Of a stretch of DNA of 64,000 bases, positions 22,702 to 33,877 are shown piece after piece. Where the stretch lies: assembly GCF_032164335.1 (NCBI RefSeq), contig NZ_CP134152.1:4154001-4218000 (forward strand), read 5' to 3'. The notes under the pieces were generated by a model. The model ran no database searches. It saw only the letters and a program-made list of their open reading frames with translations, and was not told where the DNA came from. The number at the start of each line of letters is the position of its first letter. Position 1 is the first letter of the stretch. A program made the translations under genes and the position numbers. This DNA is from Winslowiella toletana. GTDB lineage: Bacteria > Pseudomonadota > Gammaproteobacteria > Enterobacterales > Enterobacteriaceae.

Positions 22702-24024
22702 TCAGGCTTCCGGGCGCTCTTTAACGCTGCCGTTCATCCAGAATGCCGGCTGCTTCACTGCCTGACGGCAATGTGCGTCCAGCCAGCTCTCCTGCTGATA
22801 ACGAATCGCCTGTAACAGTTGATTCCAGCTGCCGGTCCAGGCTTCAACCGCCGCACTGTCGTAAGCACCTGCTAACAAATGTACCGCCAATAGCTGCCGC
22901 TCCAGTCGCGGCGCTTTATCCCGATACTCACCGTTGTGATGGATTGTGTCGAAACTCTCTTTCATCTCGGCAGCAAGACGACCCAACATAATGTCGGCGA
23001 AACGCTTAAACGAACCCTGTAGTTTGGCATCGGCTTTGGCATCAATAAACTGACGCCAGCGCTCGGTAGCCAGCCAGTTAGTAAGTGCCAACTGGGTATC
23101 CAGCCATAGCGCGCTAAAACAGAGGTTTTGCGCCTCAGGGCGCTTCTCTGCCAACGCCTCTTCCAGCGCGGTTAAGTTCTGGCGCAGCTCACTGCTCGCC
23201 TTGCGTGGAATCAATACGCCAAACAACGAGAACGCCTGACGCAGCGTTTCCAGCGCTTCCTGTACCGAAGCCCGCGCAGCTGGGTTGCCCCGCAGCCAAA
23301 GCTCTTCGTGGTATTGCCACTGGCTCAGACCCAGCATAAATGCTGCACGCATCCCCTCTTCAACCGTGGCTTTACGCTTAACCTGCATCACCGGCAGCGG
23401 GCGCAGCGCCTGTTGCGCGCCTCCCTGAGCCAGCGCATAGCCACGCGCCGCTTTGCTCAGGCTACCGAGGCGTAAGCCGCCCATCTTGCCCAGCTCGGCT
23501 GCAAAGGCCAGCAGGTCATCACGCTCGCCGCTTTTCAGCTCCAGCTCCACTTCATACAGCGGTTCGCTAAGCTCTCCGGCCGCCACTTCGCCGCGGTCTA
23601 ATGCCACTTCAATCTCGCTGCTTTTGTAGCTCACCAGCCACTTTTCACGTTGAAAATGGGTACTGAACAGCGCGCTAAGCTGCTGTTGTAACGCAGCCAA
23701 ATCGCAGCCAGCAGGCCAGATATCTGCAGGCAGCAGAAAAATATCAAGTTCAGGCTGCTGCAAGTCGATGTTATATTCCGGACGCTGATGTAATCCGCCA
23801 ATGGTTTGACCGGCGGTTTTTAACGTCATTTCATAGTGTTCACCGAAACCACGAATGCGCAGCCCCATATCCCAGCGCCGCAACTGATTATCAGCGGTTT
23901 CGAAGTAGATATTGGTCAGCGACTCCGCGGGGGTGTGCTGATGCGGCCATGCAGCGAGTTGCGCGGCGAGATTTGCTGCCGCTTCCGGCAGCACAATGAA
24001 CTTTAATTCGATTTCGATGGTCAT
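22702..24024 (-). CDS. ygiF: Inorganic triphosphatase YgiF (CYTH-CHAD)
   Basis: The 440-residue protein starts MTIEIELKFIV, the ExExK signature of CYTH triphosphate-tunnel enzymes. The N-terminal 200 residues form that domain, with RRWDMGLRIRGFGEHYEMTLK and YEVELELKSG. The C-terminal half (about 215-430) is a His-rich helical CHAD domain, with MRAAFMLGLSQWQYHEELWLR at its start. E. coli YgiF hydrolyses inorganic tripolyphosphate. It is the first gene of the ygiF-glnE-hldE series, 62 bp before glnE. Confidence 0.95.
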   Translation of the reverse strand: MTIEIELKFIVLPEAAANLAAQLAAWPHQHTPAESLTNIYFETADNQLRRWDMGLRIRGFGEHYEMTLKTAGQTIGGLHQRPEYNIDLQQPELDIFLLPADIWPAGCDLAALQQQLSALFSTHFQREKWLVSYKSSEIEVALDRGEVAAGELSEPLYEVELELKSGERDDLLAFAAELGKMGGLRLGSLSKAARGYALAQGGAQQALRPLPVMQVKRKATVEEGMRAAFMLGLSQWQYHEELWLRGNPAARASVQEALETLRQAFSLFGVLIPRKASSELRQNLTALEEALAEKRPEAQNLCFSALWLDTQLALTNWLATERWRQFIDAKADAKLQGSFKRFADIMLGRLAAEMKESFDTIHHNGEYRDKAPRLERQLLAVHLLAGAYDSAAVEAWTGSWNQLLQAIRYQQESWLDAHCRQAVKQPAFWMNGSVKERPEA

Positions 24025-24244
24025 ATTTTCTTATTCAGATACTCACTGGCACAGGCAGCTGAGATTAGGCAAAGGTCAAGAGTGAAGAGTAATGCAGAAA
24101 AAGCGCTGCTGTCTCGGCTTTCTTAATACTTTTACCCGCACAACGACATGACTCTGAGACCAGGATAGTTCTCATTCAGATTTAAGCGGAGCCTCTCCAG
24201 ACTGTGCCTTTACATTCCCGAACTTTTTGCAAAAACGACATCTA

Positions 24245-24865
24245 ATGAAGAAATCACACTTAATTGGCCTGACTTTGCTGACTTTCAGCGTAACCCTTTC
24301 CGCCCACGCCGAAGAGAAACGATATATTTCCGATGAATTGTCGACCTGGGTACGTAGCGGCCCAAGCAATGATTATCGCCTGATTGGTACGGTAAACGCA
24401 GGTGAAGAAGTCACCCTGCTGCAAACCAATGATAACAGTAAATATGGGCAAATCCGTGATGCCAACGGGCGTACCACCTGGATTCCACTGGCGCAGCTGA
24501 GCGAACAGCCAAGTCTGCGTACCCGCGTGCCGGAATTAGAAAAACAGGTAAAAGATCTCACCGACAAGCTGGCGAATATTGATGGCAGCTGGAATCAGCG
24601 CACCGCCGATATGCAGAAGAAAGTGGCCGGTAGCGACAGCGTTATCAACGGGCTCAAAGACGAAAACCAGAAGTTGAAGAATGAGTTAGTGGTCGCGCAG
24701 AAGAAAGTTAATGCCGCCAATGTGCAGCTTGATGATAAACAGCGCACCATCATAATGCAGTGGTTTATGTATGGCGGTGGTGTAGCAGGCGTTGGCCTGC
24801 TGTTAGGTTTGCTGTTGCCACATATGATCCCGCGCCGTAAAAAAAGCGACCGCTGGATGAACTAA
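24245..24865 (+). CDS. ygiM: SH3-domain protein YgiM (TIGR04211 family)
   Basis: The 206-residue product (identical in length to E. coli YgiM) has a cleavable signal peptide ending SAHA near residue 21 and a bacterial SH3 domain (about 24-90; YISDELSTWVRSGPSNDYRL). A coiled-coil stalk follows (about 100-165; LEKQVKDLTDKLANIDGSW), then a single C-terminal membrane anchor (VAGVGLLLGLLLPHMI) followed by basic RRKKSDR. This suggests an inner-membrane protein with a periplasmic SH3 and coiled coil. Function is not established. It is transcribed towards cca, 151 bp upstream of the cca start. Confidence 0.93.
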   Translation: MKKSHLIGLTLLTFSVTLSAHAEEKRYISDELSTWVRSGPSNDYRLIGTVNAGEEVTLLQTNDNSKYGQIRDANGRTTWIPLAQLSEQPSLRTRVPELEKQVKDLTDKLANIDGSWNQRTADMQKKVAGSDSVINGLKDENQKLKNELVVAQKKVNAANVQLDDKQRTIIMQWFMYGGGVAGVGLLLGLLLPHMIPRRKKSDRWMN

Positions 24866-25016
24866 TTTTTCCGCACGCCCATGCATTGATGCTGACGAGG
24901 TGGCTTTACGCCGCCCGTTTTTTCCTGCCCGCAATTTGCCCTCGTTTGTGCGACAATTACCCTGATTGCCTTTTAATACCCCGAATTTAGCAATGAATGT
25001 GCTCTGGAGATCTGTA

Positions 25017-26237
25017 GTGAAAACTTACCTTGTCGGTGGTGCTGTACGCGATGGTCTGCTTAAACTGCCGGTCAAAGATAAAGATTGGGTGGTGGTCGGC
25101 GCTACGCCGCAAACAATGCTCGAACAGGGCTATCAGCAGGTAGGCCGCGACTTTCCGGTGTTTTTACACCCAAAAAGCCGTGAAGAGTATGCGCTGGCGC
25201 GTACCGAAAGAAAGTCAGGCCAGGGTTACACCGGTTTTGTCACCGATTTCGCGGCGGACGTCACGCTTGAACAGGATTTAATGCGCCGCGATTTGACGAT
25301 AAACGCCATTGCCCGAGATGAGCACGGCGAGTACATCGATCCTTACGGTGGCCGGGACGATATTGCAAAACGCCTGCTGCGCCATGTCTCCGCCGCATTT
25401 AATGAAGATCCCTTACGGGTATTGCGCGTGGCGCGCTTTGCCGCCCGCTTTGCCCATCTCGGCTTTCGCATTGCCGATGAAACCCAGCAGCTAATGCGTC
25501 AGATGGCAGAAAGCGGTGAGCTGGCACACTTAACCGCCGAACGGGTATGGAAAGAGACGGAAAATGCGCTGCAGTCGGCCAATCCTCAGGTCTATTTCCA
25601 GGTGCTGCGCGACTGTCATGCACTGGCGGTGCTGTTTCCGGAAATCGACAATCTGTACGGCATTCCGGCTCCGGCCAAATGGCATCCGGAAATCGATACC
25701 GGCATTCATACGCTAATGACGCTGGCGATGGCTGCGCAGCTCAGCCCGGAAACTGACGTGCGCTTCGCCACGCTGTGTCACGATCTTGGCAAAGCGCTAA
25801 CGCCACCGGAGAAATGGCCGAGCCATCATGGCCACGGACTGGCTGGTGTGCCTCTGGTTGAAGGGCTTTGCCAGCGGCTGCGGGTACCCAATCATATTCG
25901 TGACCTTTCGATGCTGGTTGCCGAGGTTCATGATCTGGTGCATACCATCGAGAGACAGCAGCCCGAAACTTTAATTCAGCTGTTTGACCGGATTGATGCC
26001 TGGCGTAAACCGCAGCGTGTTGAACAAATTGCCTTAACCAGCGAGGCCGATGCACGCGGGCGTACCGGTTTTGAAAGTAATCCATATCCGCAGGGTGATT
26101 TTTTGCGCCAGGCATTTCAGGTGGCGTTAAGCGTATCAACTAAAGCGGTGGTGGAAGCCGGTTTTAAAGGGCCAGCGGTAAGAGAAGAGTTAACACGCAG
26201 AAGAGTTGCAGCGTTGGCGGCGTGGAAAGCGGCATAA
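25017..26237 (+). CDS. cca: CCA-adding tRNA nucleotidyltransferase
   Basis: Cca builds or repairs the 3'-CCA of tRNAs. The 406-residue product begins (GTG start) [15 protein letters not shown], with the GG-x-VRD flexible loop. Next come DKDWVVVG (DxD catalytic acids), [15 protein letters not shown], the ATP/CTP-selecting [17 protein letters not shown] motif and an HD phosphohydrolase domain with [12 protein letters not shown] in the C-terminal half. GTG at 25017 lies eight bases after GGAG and fits the family N-terminus; an upstream ATG in frame would add 17 unrelated residues. Confidence 0.97.
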   Translation: MKTYLVGGAVRDGLLKLPVKDKDWVVVGATPQTMLEQGYQQVGRDFPVFLHPKSREEYALARTERKSGQGYTGFVTDFAADVTLEQDLMRRDLTINAIARDEHGEYIDPYGGRDDIAKRLLRHVSAAFNEDPLRVLRVARFAARFAHLGFRIADETQQLMRQMAESGELAHLTAERVWKETENALQSANPQVYFQVLRDCHALAVLFPEIDNLYGIPAPAKWHPEIDTGIHTLMTLAMAAQLSPETDVRFATLCHDLGKALTPPEKWPSHHGHGLAGVPLVEGLCQRLRVPNHIRDLSMLVAEVHDLVHTIERQQPETLIQLFDRIDAWRKPQRVEQIALTSEADARGRTGFESNPYPQGDFLRQAFQVALSVSTKAVVEAGFKGPAVREELTRRRVAALAAWKAA

Positions 26238-26240
26238 AAC

Positions 26241-26263
26241 AAGGGCCAGCATGGCTGGCCCTG
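26241..26263. terminator. Terminator between convergent cca and uppP
   Basis: A nine-base stem AGGGCCAGC / GCTGGCCCT with a three-base ATG loop lies between the two stop codons, and T-rich sequence follows in the plus direction. Confidence 0.65.
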
Positions 26264-26270
26264 TTATCAA

Positions 26271-27089
26271 CTAGACAAACACCATGTAAACCGCCGCAGC
26301 GACGATAAAGCGATAGATAGCGAACGGCACAAACGAAATTCGTTTGATGATATGCAGGAAAGTTTTAATCGCCACCAGCGCGACGATGAAGGCAGTGACA
26401 AAGCCGACGGCAAACATCGGCAAGTCCGCCATGCTGAGGAAGCCCATGCTCTTGTACAGATCCAGCCCGGTGGCGCCCATCATCATCGGAACCGCCAGAA
26501 TAAACGAGAACTCTGACGCCGCATAACGGCTGACGCCCATCAGCATCCCGCCTGAAATAGTGGCACCTGAACGCGAGAAACCCGGCCACAGAGCCAGACA
26601 CTGGAAGCAACCAATCACAAACGCCTGACGGTAAGTAATATCGTCAATGCCTTCTGCTTTTGGCTTCTTCGGCTTCAGGAACTCGGCCGCCAGCAGCAGC
26701 ACACCCCCGACTACCAGCGCATACATCACGTTGATAGGGTTAAACAGCGATTTGATTTGATCGTGTAACAGCAGGCCAATCACTACCGCGGGTGCCATTC
26801 CCAGCAAAATATGAATCAGCGTCAGATGGCCGGTTCCGGTCCCTTCATGTTTGACTTCGCCAAAGTGAATGCCAATCAGTCCAAACAGGCGACGCCAGAA
26901 CATTACCACCACTGCCAGAATCGAACCCAGCTGGATAACCACTTCAAAAGTCTCAGCTTTCTGACCTTCGAACCCCAGCAGATGGCCGACAATAATCATA
27001 TGACCGGTGGATGAGACGGGGAGAAACTCGGTAAGCCCCTCAACAATGCCCAGGATAACTGCCACCCAAAGCTGATGAATATCTGCCAT
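26271..27089 (-). CDS. uppP: Undecaprenyl-diphosphate phosphatase
   Basis: UppP (BacA) recycles the undecaprenyl carrier lipid for peptidoglycan and other envelope polymers; overexpression gives bacitracin resistance. The 272-residue polytopic membrane protein has the two family signatures [16 protein letters not shown] (N-terminal, catalytic Glu) and [19 protein letters not shown] (catalytic Ser/Arg). The ATG at 27089 follows GAGGACGATTG; the TTG just upstream is not needed. It is convergent to cca. Confidence 0.97.
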   Translation of the reverse strand: MADIHQLWVAVILGIVEGLTEFLPVSSTGHMIIVGHLLGFEGQKAETFEVVIQLGSILAVVVMFWRRLFGLIGIHFGEVKHEGTGTGHLTLIHILLGMAPAVVIGLLLHDQIKSLFNPINVMYALVVGGVLLLAAEFLKPKKPKAEGIDDITYRQAFVIGCFQCLALWPGFSRSGATISGGMLMGVSRYAASEFSFILAVPMMMGATGLDLYKSMGFLSMADLPMFAVGFVTAFIVALVAIKTFLHIIKRISFVPFAIYRFIVAAAVYMVFV

Positions 27090-27239
27090 CAATCGTCCTC
27101 TACCCTAAATATTTAAACCACGAAAAAGGCGGCCGCTGTAACAGATGACCGCCAGAAAAAGATGCCTGATACGTTTTCGACAGGCTTATGACATACGATA
27201 ATGTGGTTTGGTTTCATTGTGATGGCAATCACAATGGTT

Positions 27240-27599
27240 TTATTTCGGATTAGTCCCGCGCTCAATAATGACGCCAACCTGCGCCGCCTGCGCGACCGCG
27301 CCCGGTTTGCTGACTTTAATCCGTACCCACGGCGAAGCGAAGCGCGCTAACAGCAGCGAGGCGACCTCTTCTGCCACCCGCTCAACCAATGCGAATTTAC
27401 CTTCAGCGACGTGAGAAATGATCGCTTCAGACACATCGGCATAGCTCAGGCAGTCATTTACATCATCGCTGGCCGCGGCTTTGCGGTTGTCCCAAGCCAT
27501 TTCGACATCGAACACTAATTTCTGTTGAATGGTCTGTTCCCAGTCATATACACCAATGGTAGTGATGACCGTTAGCTGTTCAATAAATACAATATCCAT
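27240..27599 (-). CDS. folB: Dihydroneopterin aldolase
   Basis: FolB converts 7,8-dihydroneopterin to 6-hydroxymethyl-dihydropterin and glycolaldehyde in folate synthesis. The 119-residue protein shows FIEQLTVITTIGVYDWEQTI (substrate-binding Glu near residue 22), LSYADVSEAI, LVERVAEEVASLLL with the pterin-anchoring Glu, and VRIKVSKPGAV with the conserved Lys. Length and motifs are standard. It is divergent from plsY. Confidence 0.96.
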   Translation of the reverse strand: MDIVFIEQLTVITTIGVYDWEQTIQQKLVFDVEMAWDNRKAAASDDVNDCLSYADVSEAIISHVAEGKFALVERVAEEVASLLLARFASPWVRIKVSKPGAVAQAAQVGVIIERGTNPK

Positions 27600-27706
27600 G
27601 ATGTCTGTCTCTGTTTTTGCGTTAGCCGGATACCACTTCTGGCGGTTTATGCGTATTATCCACTGATGATGAGAAGAAAACGACCCTTACGGTACGGGAC
27701 GGTGTT

Positions 27707-28318
27707 ATGAGTGCTATCGCGCTTGGTATGATTATTTTCGCGTATCTGTGCGGCTCCATTTCCAGCGCGATTTTGGTTTGCCGTCTGGCAGGATTACCTG
27801 ACCCTCGTCACAGTGGTTCCGGCAATCCTGGCGCCACAAACGTGTTACGCATCGGCGGTAAAGGTGCGGCGGCGGCGGTGCTGATATTTGACGTGCTGAA
27901 AGGCATGCTGCCGGTTTGGCTGGCTTATTTTCTTGGCGTCTCGCCGGTGTACCTCGGCCTGACGGCGATTGCTGCCTGCCTCGGCCATATCTATCCGGTG
28001 TTCTTCCATTTTAAAGGTGGTAAGGGTGTGGCGACCGCCTTTGGTGCCATCGCGCCAATCGGCTTTGATCTTACCGGCCTGATGGCCGGCACCTGGCTAC
28101 TGACGGTGTTACTCAGCGGCTACTCTTCGCTGGGAGCAATCGTCAGCGCGCTGATTGCACCCTTCTACGTCTGGTGGTTTAAACCGCAGTTCACGTTTCC
28201 GGTGGCAATGCTCTCCTGCCTGATTTTGTTACGTCATCACGACAATATTCAGCGCCTGTGGCGCGGGCAGGAAACCAGAATCTGGAAGAAAAAGAATAAA
28301 GACAAAAAATCCGCTTAA
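27707..28318 (+). CDS. plsY: Acyl-phosphate:glycerol-3-phosphate acyltransferase
   Basis: PlsY transfers the acyl chain from acyl-phosphate to glycerol-3-phosphate, the first step of phospholipid synthesis. The 203-residue protein has five membrane segments and the cytoplasmic motifs [12 protein letters not shown] (motif 1), [12 protein letters not shown] (motif 2, phosphate-binding) and the third motif [16 protein letters not shown] near the C-terminus. The ATG follows GGGACGGTGTT. The stop codon is embedded in a strong terminator hairpin. Confidence 0.96.
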   Translation: MSAIALGMIIFAYLCGSISSAILVCRLAGLPDPRHSGSGNPGATNVLRIGGKGAAAAVLIFDVLKGMLPVWLAYFLGVSPVYLGLTAIAACLGHIYPVFFHFKGGKGVATAFGAIAPIGFDLTGLMAGTWLLTVLLSGYSSLGAIVSALIAPFYVWWFKPQFTFPVAMLSCLILLRHHDNIQRLWRGQETRIWKKKNKDKKSA

Positions 28319-28332
28319 CGCGGATTTTTTTT
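28306..28332. terminator. Terminator shared by plsY and tsaD
   Basis: AAAATCCGC / GCGGATTTT forms a nine-base stem with a five-base loop followed by a run of eight Ts. The loop includes the plsY stop codon, and the A-run on the left gives a U-tract for the convergent tsaD. Confidence 0.85.
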
Positions 28333-28336
28333 GACA

Positions 28337-29350
28337 TCAGATTGCCGGTAGTTCAGCCAGCGGCCAGCGCGGGCGCACCGTTACGCTCAGCTCACCGTGC
28401 GTTCCGCCTTTCAGACGCACCATGCCGGCATAAGCAATCATCGCGCCGTTATCGGTACAGAACTCCGGGCGTGCATAAAATACTTCACCACCACGCGCCT
28501 GCATCATTTCTGCCAGTTTACTGCGCAGGGTGTGGTTGGCGCTGACGCCACCGGCAATCACCAGACGCTTAAATCCGGTGCTTTCCAGTGCGCGCTTGCA
28601 CTTAATGGCCAGCGTATCGACCACCGCATCCTCGAAGGCACGCGCGATGTCCGCATGAGTCTGCGCATCGTTACTGTTTTCACGAATGGTATTGGCAGCA
28701 AAAGTTTTCAGCCCGGAAAAGCTGAAATCCATCCCCGGACGATCGGTCATTGGGCGCGGGAAAGTAAAACGCCCCGCTTCTCCCTGCTGTGCCATTTTCG
28801 ACAGCATTGGCCCGCCAGGATAATCCAGCCCCAGTAACTTGGCCGTTTTATCAAAAGCTTCGCCAGCGGCATCGTCGATCGATTCGCCGAGCAAGGTATA
28901 TTCACCAATGCCGGTAACACTAATCAGCTGGGTGTGACCACCCGACACCAGCAGTGCCACAAACGGAAAGTCCGGTGGATTGTCTTCCAGCATCGGTGCC
29001 AGCAGGTGGCCTTCCATATGGTGTACCGGCACCGCAGGCACGCCCCAGGCAAACGCCAGTGAACGGCCAATGGTGGCGCCGACCAGCAGCGCACCGACCA
29101 GGCCTGGGCCCGCGGTGTAAGCCACGCCGTCAATATCCTGCGCCGTCAGCCCGGCTTCTTTTAACGCCGCCTGAATCAGCGGCACGGTTTTACGCACGTG
29201 ATCGCGTGACGCCAGCTCAGGCACCACGCCGCCGTAATCCGCATGCAGTTTCACCTGACTGTACAGCTGGTTAGCCAGCAAACCGGTGGCATCATCATAA
29301 ATCGCGATGCCGGTTTCATCGCAGGATGTTTCAATTCCCAGTACACGCAT
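28337..29350 (-). CDS. tsaD: tRNA N6-threonylcarbamoyladenosine transferase subunit TsaD
   Basis: TsaD, with TsaB and TsaE, transfers threonylcarbamoyl to A37 of ANN-decoding tRNAs. The 337-residue product equals the E. coli length. It starts [19 protein letters not shown] (ASKHA nucleotide-binding fold) and has the iron/zinc-binding HHMEGH motif near residues 110-115, [24 protein letters not shown] and a C-terminal [12 protein letters not shown] motif with the metal-binding Asp. The ATG at 29350 is preferred to an upstream extension. It is divergent from rpsU, as in all enterics. Confidence 0.97.
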   Translation of the reverse strand: MRVLGIETSCDETGIAIYDDATGLLANQLYSQVKLHADYGGVVPELASRDHVRKTVPLIQAALKEAGLTAQDIDGVAYTAGPGLVGALLVGATIGRSLAFAWGVPAVPVHHMEGHLLAPMLEDNPPDFPFVALLVSGGHTQLISVTGIGEYTLLGESIDDAAGEAFDKTAKLLGLDYPGGPMLSKMAQQGEAGRFTFPRPMTDRPGMDFSFSGLKTFAANTIRENSNDAQTHADIARAFEDAVVDTLAIKCKRALESTGFKRLVIAGGVSANHTLRSKLAEMMQARGGEVFYARPEFCTDNGAMIAYAGMVRLKGGTHGELSVTVRPRWPLAELPAI

Positions 29351-29483
29351 TAATTTTTTACCTCTTTCTCGCGGCGCGCAGTTTATCACAACCGCCGATT
29401 GCGCAACGGCTATTTTGACGGCTAAGCGGTTACTCCATGAACAATAAGCAGAAAATTTTCCAACGTGGACAAGTTGATTGTTG

Positions 29484-29489
29484 TATAAT
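29484..29489 (+). promoter_or_regulatory. Probable -10 box of the rpsU-dnaG-rpoD operon promoter
   Basis: A perfect TATAAT lies about 165 bp upstream of rpsU in the tsaD-rpsU intergenic region, where the E. coli operon promoters also sit. No good -35 hexamer is visible 17 bases upstream, so an activator or a different spacing may be involved. Confidence 0.5.
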
Positions 29490-29614
29490 CAGCCCCCTGA
29501 AAAAAACCGGCAGCCGCACAGGCGCTTCTGTTGGTTTCATTAGCTCATGGTGCTTTACAACGCAGCGTATGTTGGAGTAAAATTCCGCACCATTTTGAAA
29601 TGAGCTGGCACTGA

Positions 29615-29869
<255 letters not shown>

Positions 29870-30007
29870 TTTCTTCTGGAGGTCCGCCTCCATCGCGTAT
29901 TACACGCAGACAGAGTCATTATAAGAGGCCGTGCTTTCCGAAAGGAATGCGCGGCTTGTTCTCGTTTATGAGCTGAACCATTTTTATAGGCAGAACAATC
30001 GGGGCTT

Positions 30008-31753
30008 ATGGCTGGACGAATCCCACGCGTATTTATCAATGACCTGTTAGCTCGCACAGACATCGTGGATCTGATCGATGCACGTGTGAAGCTGAAAAAG
30101 CAGGGTAAGAACTATCATGCGTGCTGTCCTTTTCATAACGAGAAAACCCCTTCGTTTACCGTAAATGGTGAAAAGCAGTTCTATCACTGCTTCGGCTGTG
30201 GTGCCCACGGCAACGCAATTGACTTTTTGATGAACTATGATCGCCTGGAGTTTGTCGAAAGCATTGAAGAGCTGGCCACGCTGTACGGACTTGAAGTGCC
30301 GTATGAGGCGGGGAGTGGGCCGAGTCAGCTGGAACGTCATCAGCGTCAAAGCCTGTATCAGTTAATGGAAGGCTTGAGCAGCTTTTATCAACAAGCACTA
30401 CCACAAGGCCCTGCCGCGCCTGCGCGCGACTATCTGGCAAAACGTGGGCTGAGCGAAGAAGTAATCAAACACTTCGCGATTGGTTTTGCGCCGCCAGGCT
30501 GGGACAACGTATTAAAACGCTTTGGTCGCGACGAGGAAAATCGTCAGTCGCTGATTGATGCCGGAATGCTGGTGACCAACGACAAAGGTCGCAGCTATGA
30601 CCGCTTCCGTGAACGCGTGATGTTTCCTATTCACGATAAGCGCGGGCGAGTTATTGGTTTTGGTGGCCGCGTATTAGGCGATGGTATGCCGAAATACCTG
30701 AACTCACCGGAAACCGATATTTTTCATAAGGGCCGCCAGCTGTATGGCCTGTATGAAGCTCAGAAGAACCATCCAGAGCCTGCACGTTTGCTGGTTGTGG
30801 AGGGTTATATGGATGTGGTGGCGCTGGCGCAGTTTGGCATTGATTATGCCGTCGCCTCGCTTGGCACCTCAACAACCGCCGACCATATTCAACTTCTTTT
30901 CCGCTCGACGGAAAACGTAATCTGTTGTTATGACGGCGATCGTGCCGGTCGTGAAGCCGCATGGCGTGCATTAGAAACAGCATTGCCTTACATGACCGAC
31001 GGTCGTCAGCTACGCTTTATGTTCCTGCCGGACGGGGAAGACCCGGATACGCTGGTGCGTAAAGAAGGCAAAGAGGCGTTTGAAGCACGGATGGAGCAGG
31101 CAATGCCGCTCTCCAGCTTCTTATTTGACTCGCTGATGCCGCAGGTGGATCTGTCCTCACGTGACGGACGTGCGCGGCTCAGTACTCTGGCACTGCCGCT
31201 GATTAGCCAGATACCCGGTGAAACGCTGCGTATCTATCTGCGTCAGGAGCTGGGAAAGTACTTAGGTATTCTCGATGACAGCCAGTTGGAAAAGCTGTTA
31301 CCGAAGAAAGCGGAAAATGCCACGCCGACGCTGGCACCTCAGTTAAAACGCACAACCATGCGTATACTGATTGGATTGCTGGTGCAGAATCCACAACTGT
31401 CCGCGATGGTGCCGTCTCTGCAAGGTCTGGGGCAGTCAAAAATGGCAGGATTGCCGCTGTTTGTAGAGTTAGTGAATACTTGCACAGCTCATCCTGGCCT
31501 GACCACCGGACAGCTACTAGAGTTATATCGTGGAACAAATTTTAGCCAGCACCTTGAAACGCTGGCAACATGGAACCACATGGTAGTAGATGACGAAGTA
31601 GAAACCATGTTTAAGGATTCACTGGCCAGCATGTACGACTCAGCGCTGGAGCAGCGTCAGGAAGAATTGATTGCGCGCGATCGGACCCAGGGTCTGAATG
31701 CCGAAGAACGCCGCGAACTGTGGTCACTTAACCAGGCGCTGGCGCGTAAGTAA
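30008..31753 (+). CDS. dnaG: DNA primase
   Basis: DnaG synthesises RNA primers at the replication fork. The 581-residue product (same size as E. coli) has the N-terminal zinc-binding domain CCPFH...CFGCG (Cys/His near residues 40-64). The RNA-polymerase basic domain follows, with the TOPRIM catalytic segments VVEGYMDVVAL and CCYDGDRAGREAAW (acidic metal ligands), and then a C-terminal helicase-binding domain. It lies between rpsU and rpoD. The initiation region is preceded by GGGGCTT, a weak ribosome-binding site that keeps primase scarce. Confidence 0.98.
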   Translation: MAGRIPRVFINDLLARTDIVDLIDARVKLKKQGKNYHACCPFHNEKTPSFTVNGEKQFYHCFGCGAHGNAIDFLMNYDRLEFVESIEELATLYGLEVPYEAGSGPSQLERHQRQSLYQLMEGLSSFYQQALPQGPAAPARDYLAKRGLSEEVIKHFAIGFAPPGWDNVLKRFGRDEENRQSLIDAGMLVTNDKGRSYDRFRERVMFPIHDKRGRVIGFGGRVLGDGMPKYLNSPETDIFHKGRQLYGLYEAQKNHPEPARLLVVEGYMDVVALAQFGIDYAVASLGTSTTADHIQLLFRSTENVICCYDGDRAGREAAWRALETALPYMTDGRQLRFMFLPDGEDPDTLVRKEGKEAFEARMEQAMPLSSFLFDSLMPQVDLSSRDGRARLSTLALPLISQIPGETLRIYLRQELGKYLGILDDSQLEKLLPKKAENATPTLAPQLKRTTMRILIGLLVQNPQLSAMVPSLQGLGQSKMAGLPLFVELVNTCTAHPGLTTGQLLELYRGTNFSQHLETLATWNHMVVDDEVETMFKDSLASMYDSALEQRQEELIARDRTQGLNAEERRELWSLNQALARK

Positions 31754-31975
31754 CAGATTTTGCATTCGGCCACGGCCGGACGCAACGAACATTGAATTTG
31801 GGCAAGCAAGACAGCCCGACGCAAGACTCAGCGGCTTAAGTGCCGAATATCGTTCGGGCCGGACCCGACAGCCGCCACGAGGGCAGCGGCAATAATCTAA
31901 AAGCCTTCAACTGTTATTGTTGGCTGCATGGCCGACCGACACCAATCTAATTAACAGAAGTGTGGATACCGTCTT
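31754..31975. other. dnaG-rpoD intergenic region, structure-rich
   Basis: No open reading frame is supported in these 222 bases. The stretch is GC-rich with several short inverted repeats, including ATTCGGC (31764) and its complement GCCGAAT (31842). It separates dnaG from rpoD, where E. coli carries an RNA processing site; no promoter is convincing by eye. Confidence 0.5.
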
Positions 31976-33817
31976 ATGGAGCAAAACCCGCAGTCACAGC
32001 TTAAGCTACTTGTCACCCGTGGTAAGGAGCAGGGCTATCTGACCTATGCCGAGGTCAATGACCATCTGCCGGAAGATATCGTCGACTCCGATCAGATCGA
32101 AGACATCATTCAGATGATCAACGACATGGGCATTCAGGTTGTAGAAGAAGCGCCTGATGCCGACGATCTGATGCTGAACGAAAACAGTTCCGATACCGAC
32201 GAAGACGCTGCTGAAGCCGCTGCTCAGGTGTTATCCAGCGTAGAATCTGAAATTGGGCGCACCACCGACCCGGTTCGCATGTACATGCGTGAAATGGGTA
32301 CCGTAGAGCTGCTGACGCGTGAAGGCGAAATCGACATCGCCAAGCGTATCGAAGACGGTATCAACCAGGTGCAGTGCTCTGTTGCTGAATATCCGGAAGC
32401 GATTACCTACCTGCTTGAGCAGTACGACCGTGTTGAAGCGGGCGAAGCTCGCCTGTCTGACCTGATCACTGGTTTTGTCGATCCTAACGCCGAAGAAGAT
32501 ATTGCACCAACGGCAACGCACGTCGGCTCTGAACTCTCTGAGGAAGAGCGTGATAATGACGACGAAGAAGAAGACGATGACGATGACAGTTCCGACGACG
32601 ACAACAGCATCGACCCGGAACTGGCGCGCGAGAAATTTACTGAGCTGCGTACCCAGTACGAAGTTACGCGTACCGTAATTAAGGCTAACGGCCGCAGCCA
32701 TGCGAAAGCCGCGGCTGAGATTCAGAACCTGTCTGACGTGTTCAAACAGTTCCGCCTGGTACCGAAGCAGTTTGATTTCCTCGTCAACAGCATGCGTACC
32801 ATGATGGACCGCGTTCGTACTCAGGAACGCCTGATCATGAAGCTGTGTGTTGAACTGTGCAAAATGCCGAAAAAGAACTTTATTACCCTGTTCACCGGCA
32901 ACGAAACCAGCGAGACCTGGTTTAAAGCAGCACTGGCAATGAACAAGCCGTGGTCTGAAAAGCTGAATGACGTCTCTGATGACGTACAGCGTAGCTTACA
33001 GAAACTGGCACAGATCGAAGAAGAAACCGGCCTGACCATCGAGCAGGTAAAAGATATCAACCGTCGCATGTCAATCGGCGAGGCGAAAGCGCGTCGTGCG
33101 AAGAAAGAGATGGTGGAAGCAAACTTACGTCTGGTTATTTCGATTGCCAAGAAATACACCAACCGTGGTCTGCAGTTCCTTGACCTGATTCAGGAAGGTA
33201 ACATCGGCCTGATGAAGGCGGTAGATAAATTTGAATATCGTCGTGGTTATAAGTTCTCGACTTATGCCACCTGGTGGATTCGTCAGGCTATCACCCGTTC
33301 TATCGCCGACCAGGCGCGTACCATCCGTATTCCGGTGCATATGATTGAGACCATTAACAAACTCAACCGTATTTCGCGCCAGATGCTGCAAGAGATGGGC
33401 CGCGAGCCGTCGCCGGAAGAGCTGGCTGAGCGCATGCTGATGCCAGAAGATAAAATCCGCAAAGTGCTGAAAATCGCTAAAGAGCCGATCTCCATGGAGA
33501 CGCCGATTGGTGATGATGAAGATTCACATCTGGGCGATTTTATCGAAGACACCACGCTGGAGCTGCCGCTGGACTCTGCCACGTCAGAAAGCCTGCGTTC
33601 TGCGACGCATGATGTTCTGGCTGGTCTGACCGCGCGTGAAGCGAAAGTACTGCGTATGCGTTTCGGTATCGATATGAACACCGACCACACGCTGGAAGAA
33701 GTCGGCAAGCAGTTTGACGTAACGCGTGAGCGTATTCGTCAGATCGAAGCGAAGGCGCTGCGTAAGCTGCGTCACCCAAGCCGCTCTGAAGTACTGCGCA
33801 GCTTCCTCGACGATTAA
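31976..33817 (+). CDS. rpoD: RNA polymerase primary sigma factor sigma-70
   Basis: The 613-residue product (E. coli 613) has region 1.1 ([20 protein letters not shown]), the -10-recognising region 2.4 ([18 protein letters not shown]), region 3 and region 4.2 helix-turn-helix ([20 protein letters not shown]) ending [14 protein letters not shown]. The non-conserved insert between regions 1.2 and 2.1 carries a very acidic run of Asp and Glu near residues 185-205. The gene is third in the rpsU operon and is followed by a strong terminator. Confidence 0.99.
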   Translation: MEQNPQSQLKLLVTRGKEQGYLTYAEVNDHLPEDIVDSDQIEDIIQMINDMGIQVVEEAPDADDLMLNENSSDTDEDAAEAAAQVLSSVESEIGRTTDPVRMYMREMGTVELLTREGEIDIAKRIEDGINQVQCSVAEYPEAITYLLEQYDRVEAGEARLSDLITGFVDPNAEEDIAPTATHVGSELSEEERDNDDEEEDDDDDSSDDDNSIDPELAREKFTELRTQYEVTRTVIKANGRSHAKAAAEIQNLSDVFKQFRLVPKQFDFLVNSMRTMMDRVRTQERLIMKLCVELCKMPKKNFITLFTGNETSETWFKAALAMNKPWSEKLNDVSDDVQRSLQKLAQIEEETGLTIEQVKDINRRMSIGEAKARRAKKEMVEANLRLVISIAKKYTNRGLQFLDLIQEGNIGLMKAVDKFEYRRGYKFSTYATWWIRQAITRSIADQARTIRIPVHMIETINKLNRISRQMLQEMGREPSPEELAERMLMPEDKIRKVLKIAKEPISMETPIGDDEDSHLGDFIEDTTLELPLDSATSESLRSATHDVLAGLTAREAKVLRMRFGIDMNTDHTLEEVGKQFDVTRERIRQIEAKALRKLRHPSRSEVLRSFLDD

Positions 33818-33837
33818 TTTCGCCGGGCTTGCAGTGA

Positions 33838-33864
33838 AAAAACCCCGGTCTGCCGGGGTTTTTT
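33838..33864. terminator. rpoD terminator (bidirectional with mug)
   Basis: AAAACCCCGG / CCGGGGTTTT stem with a TCTG loop and a run of six Ts lies 20 bp after the rpoD stop. The complementary A-run serves the convergent mug gene. Confidence 0.9.
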
Positions 33865-33877
33865 ATTGCCTGAAGAA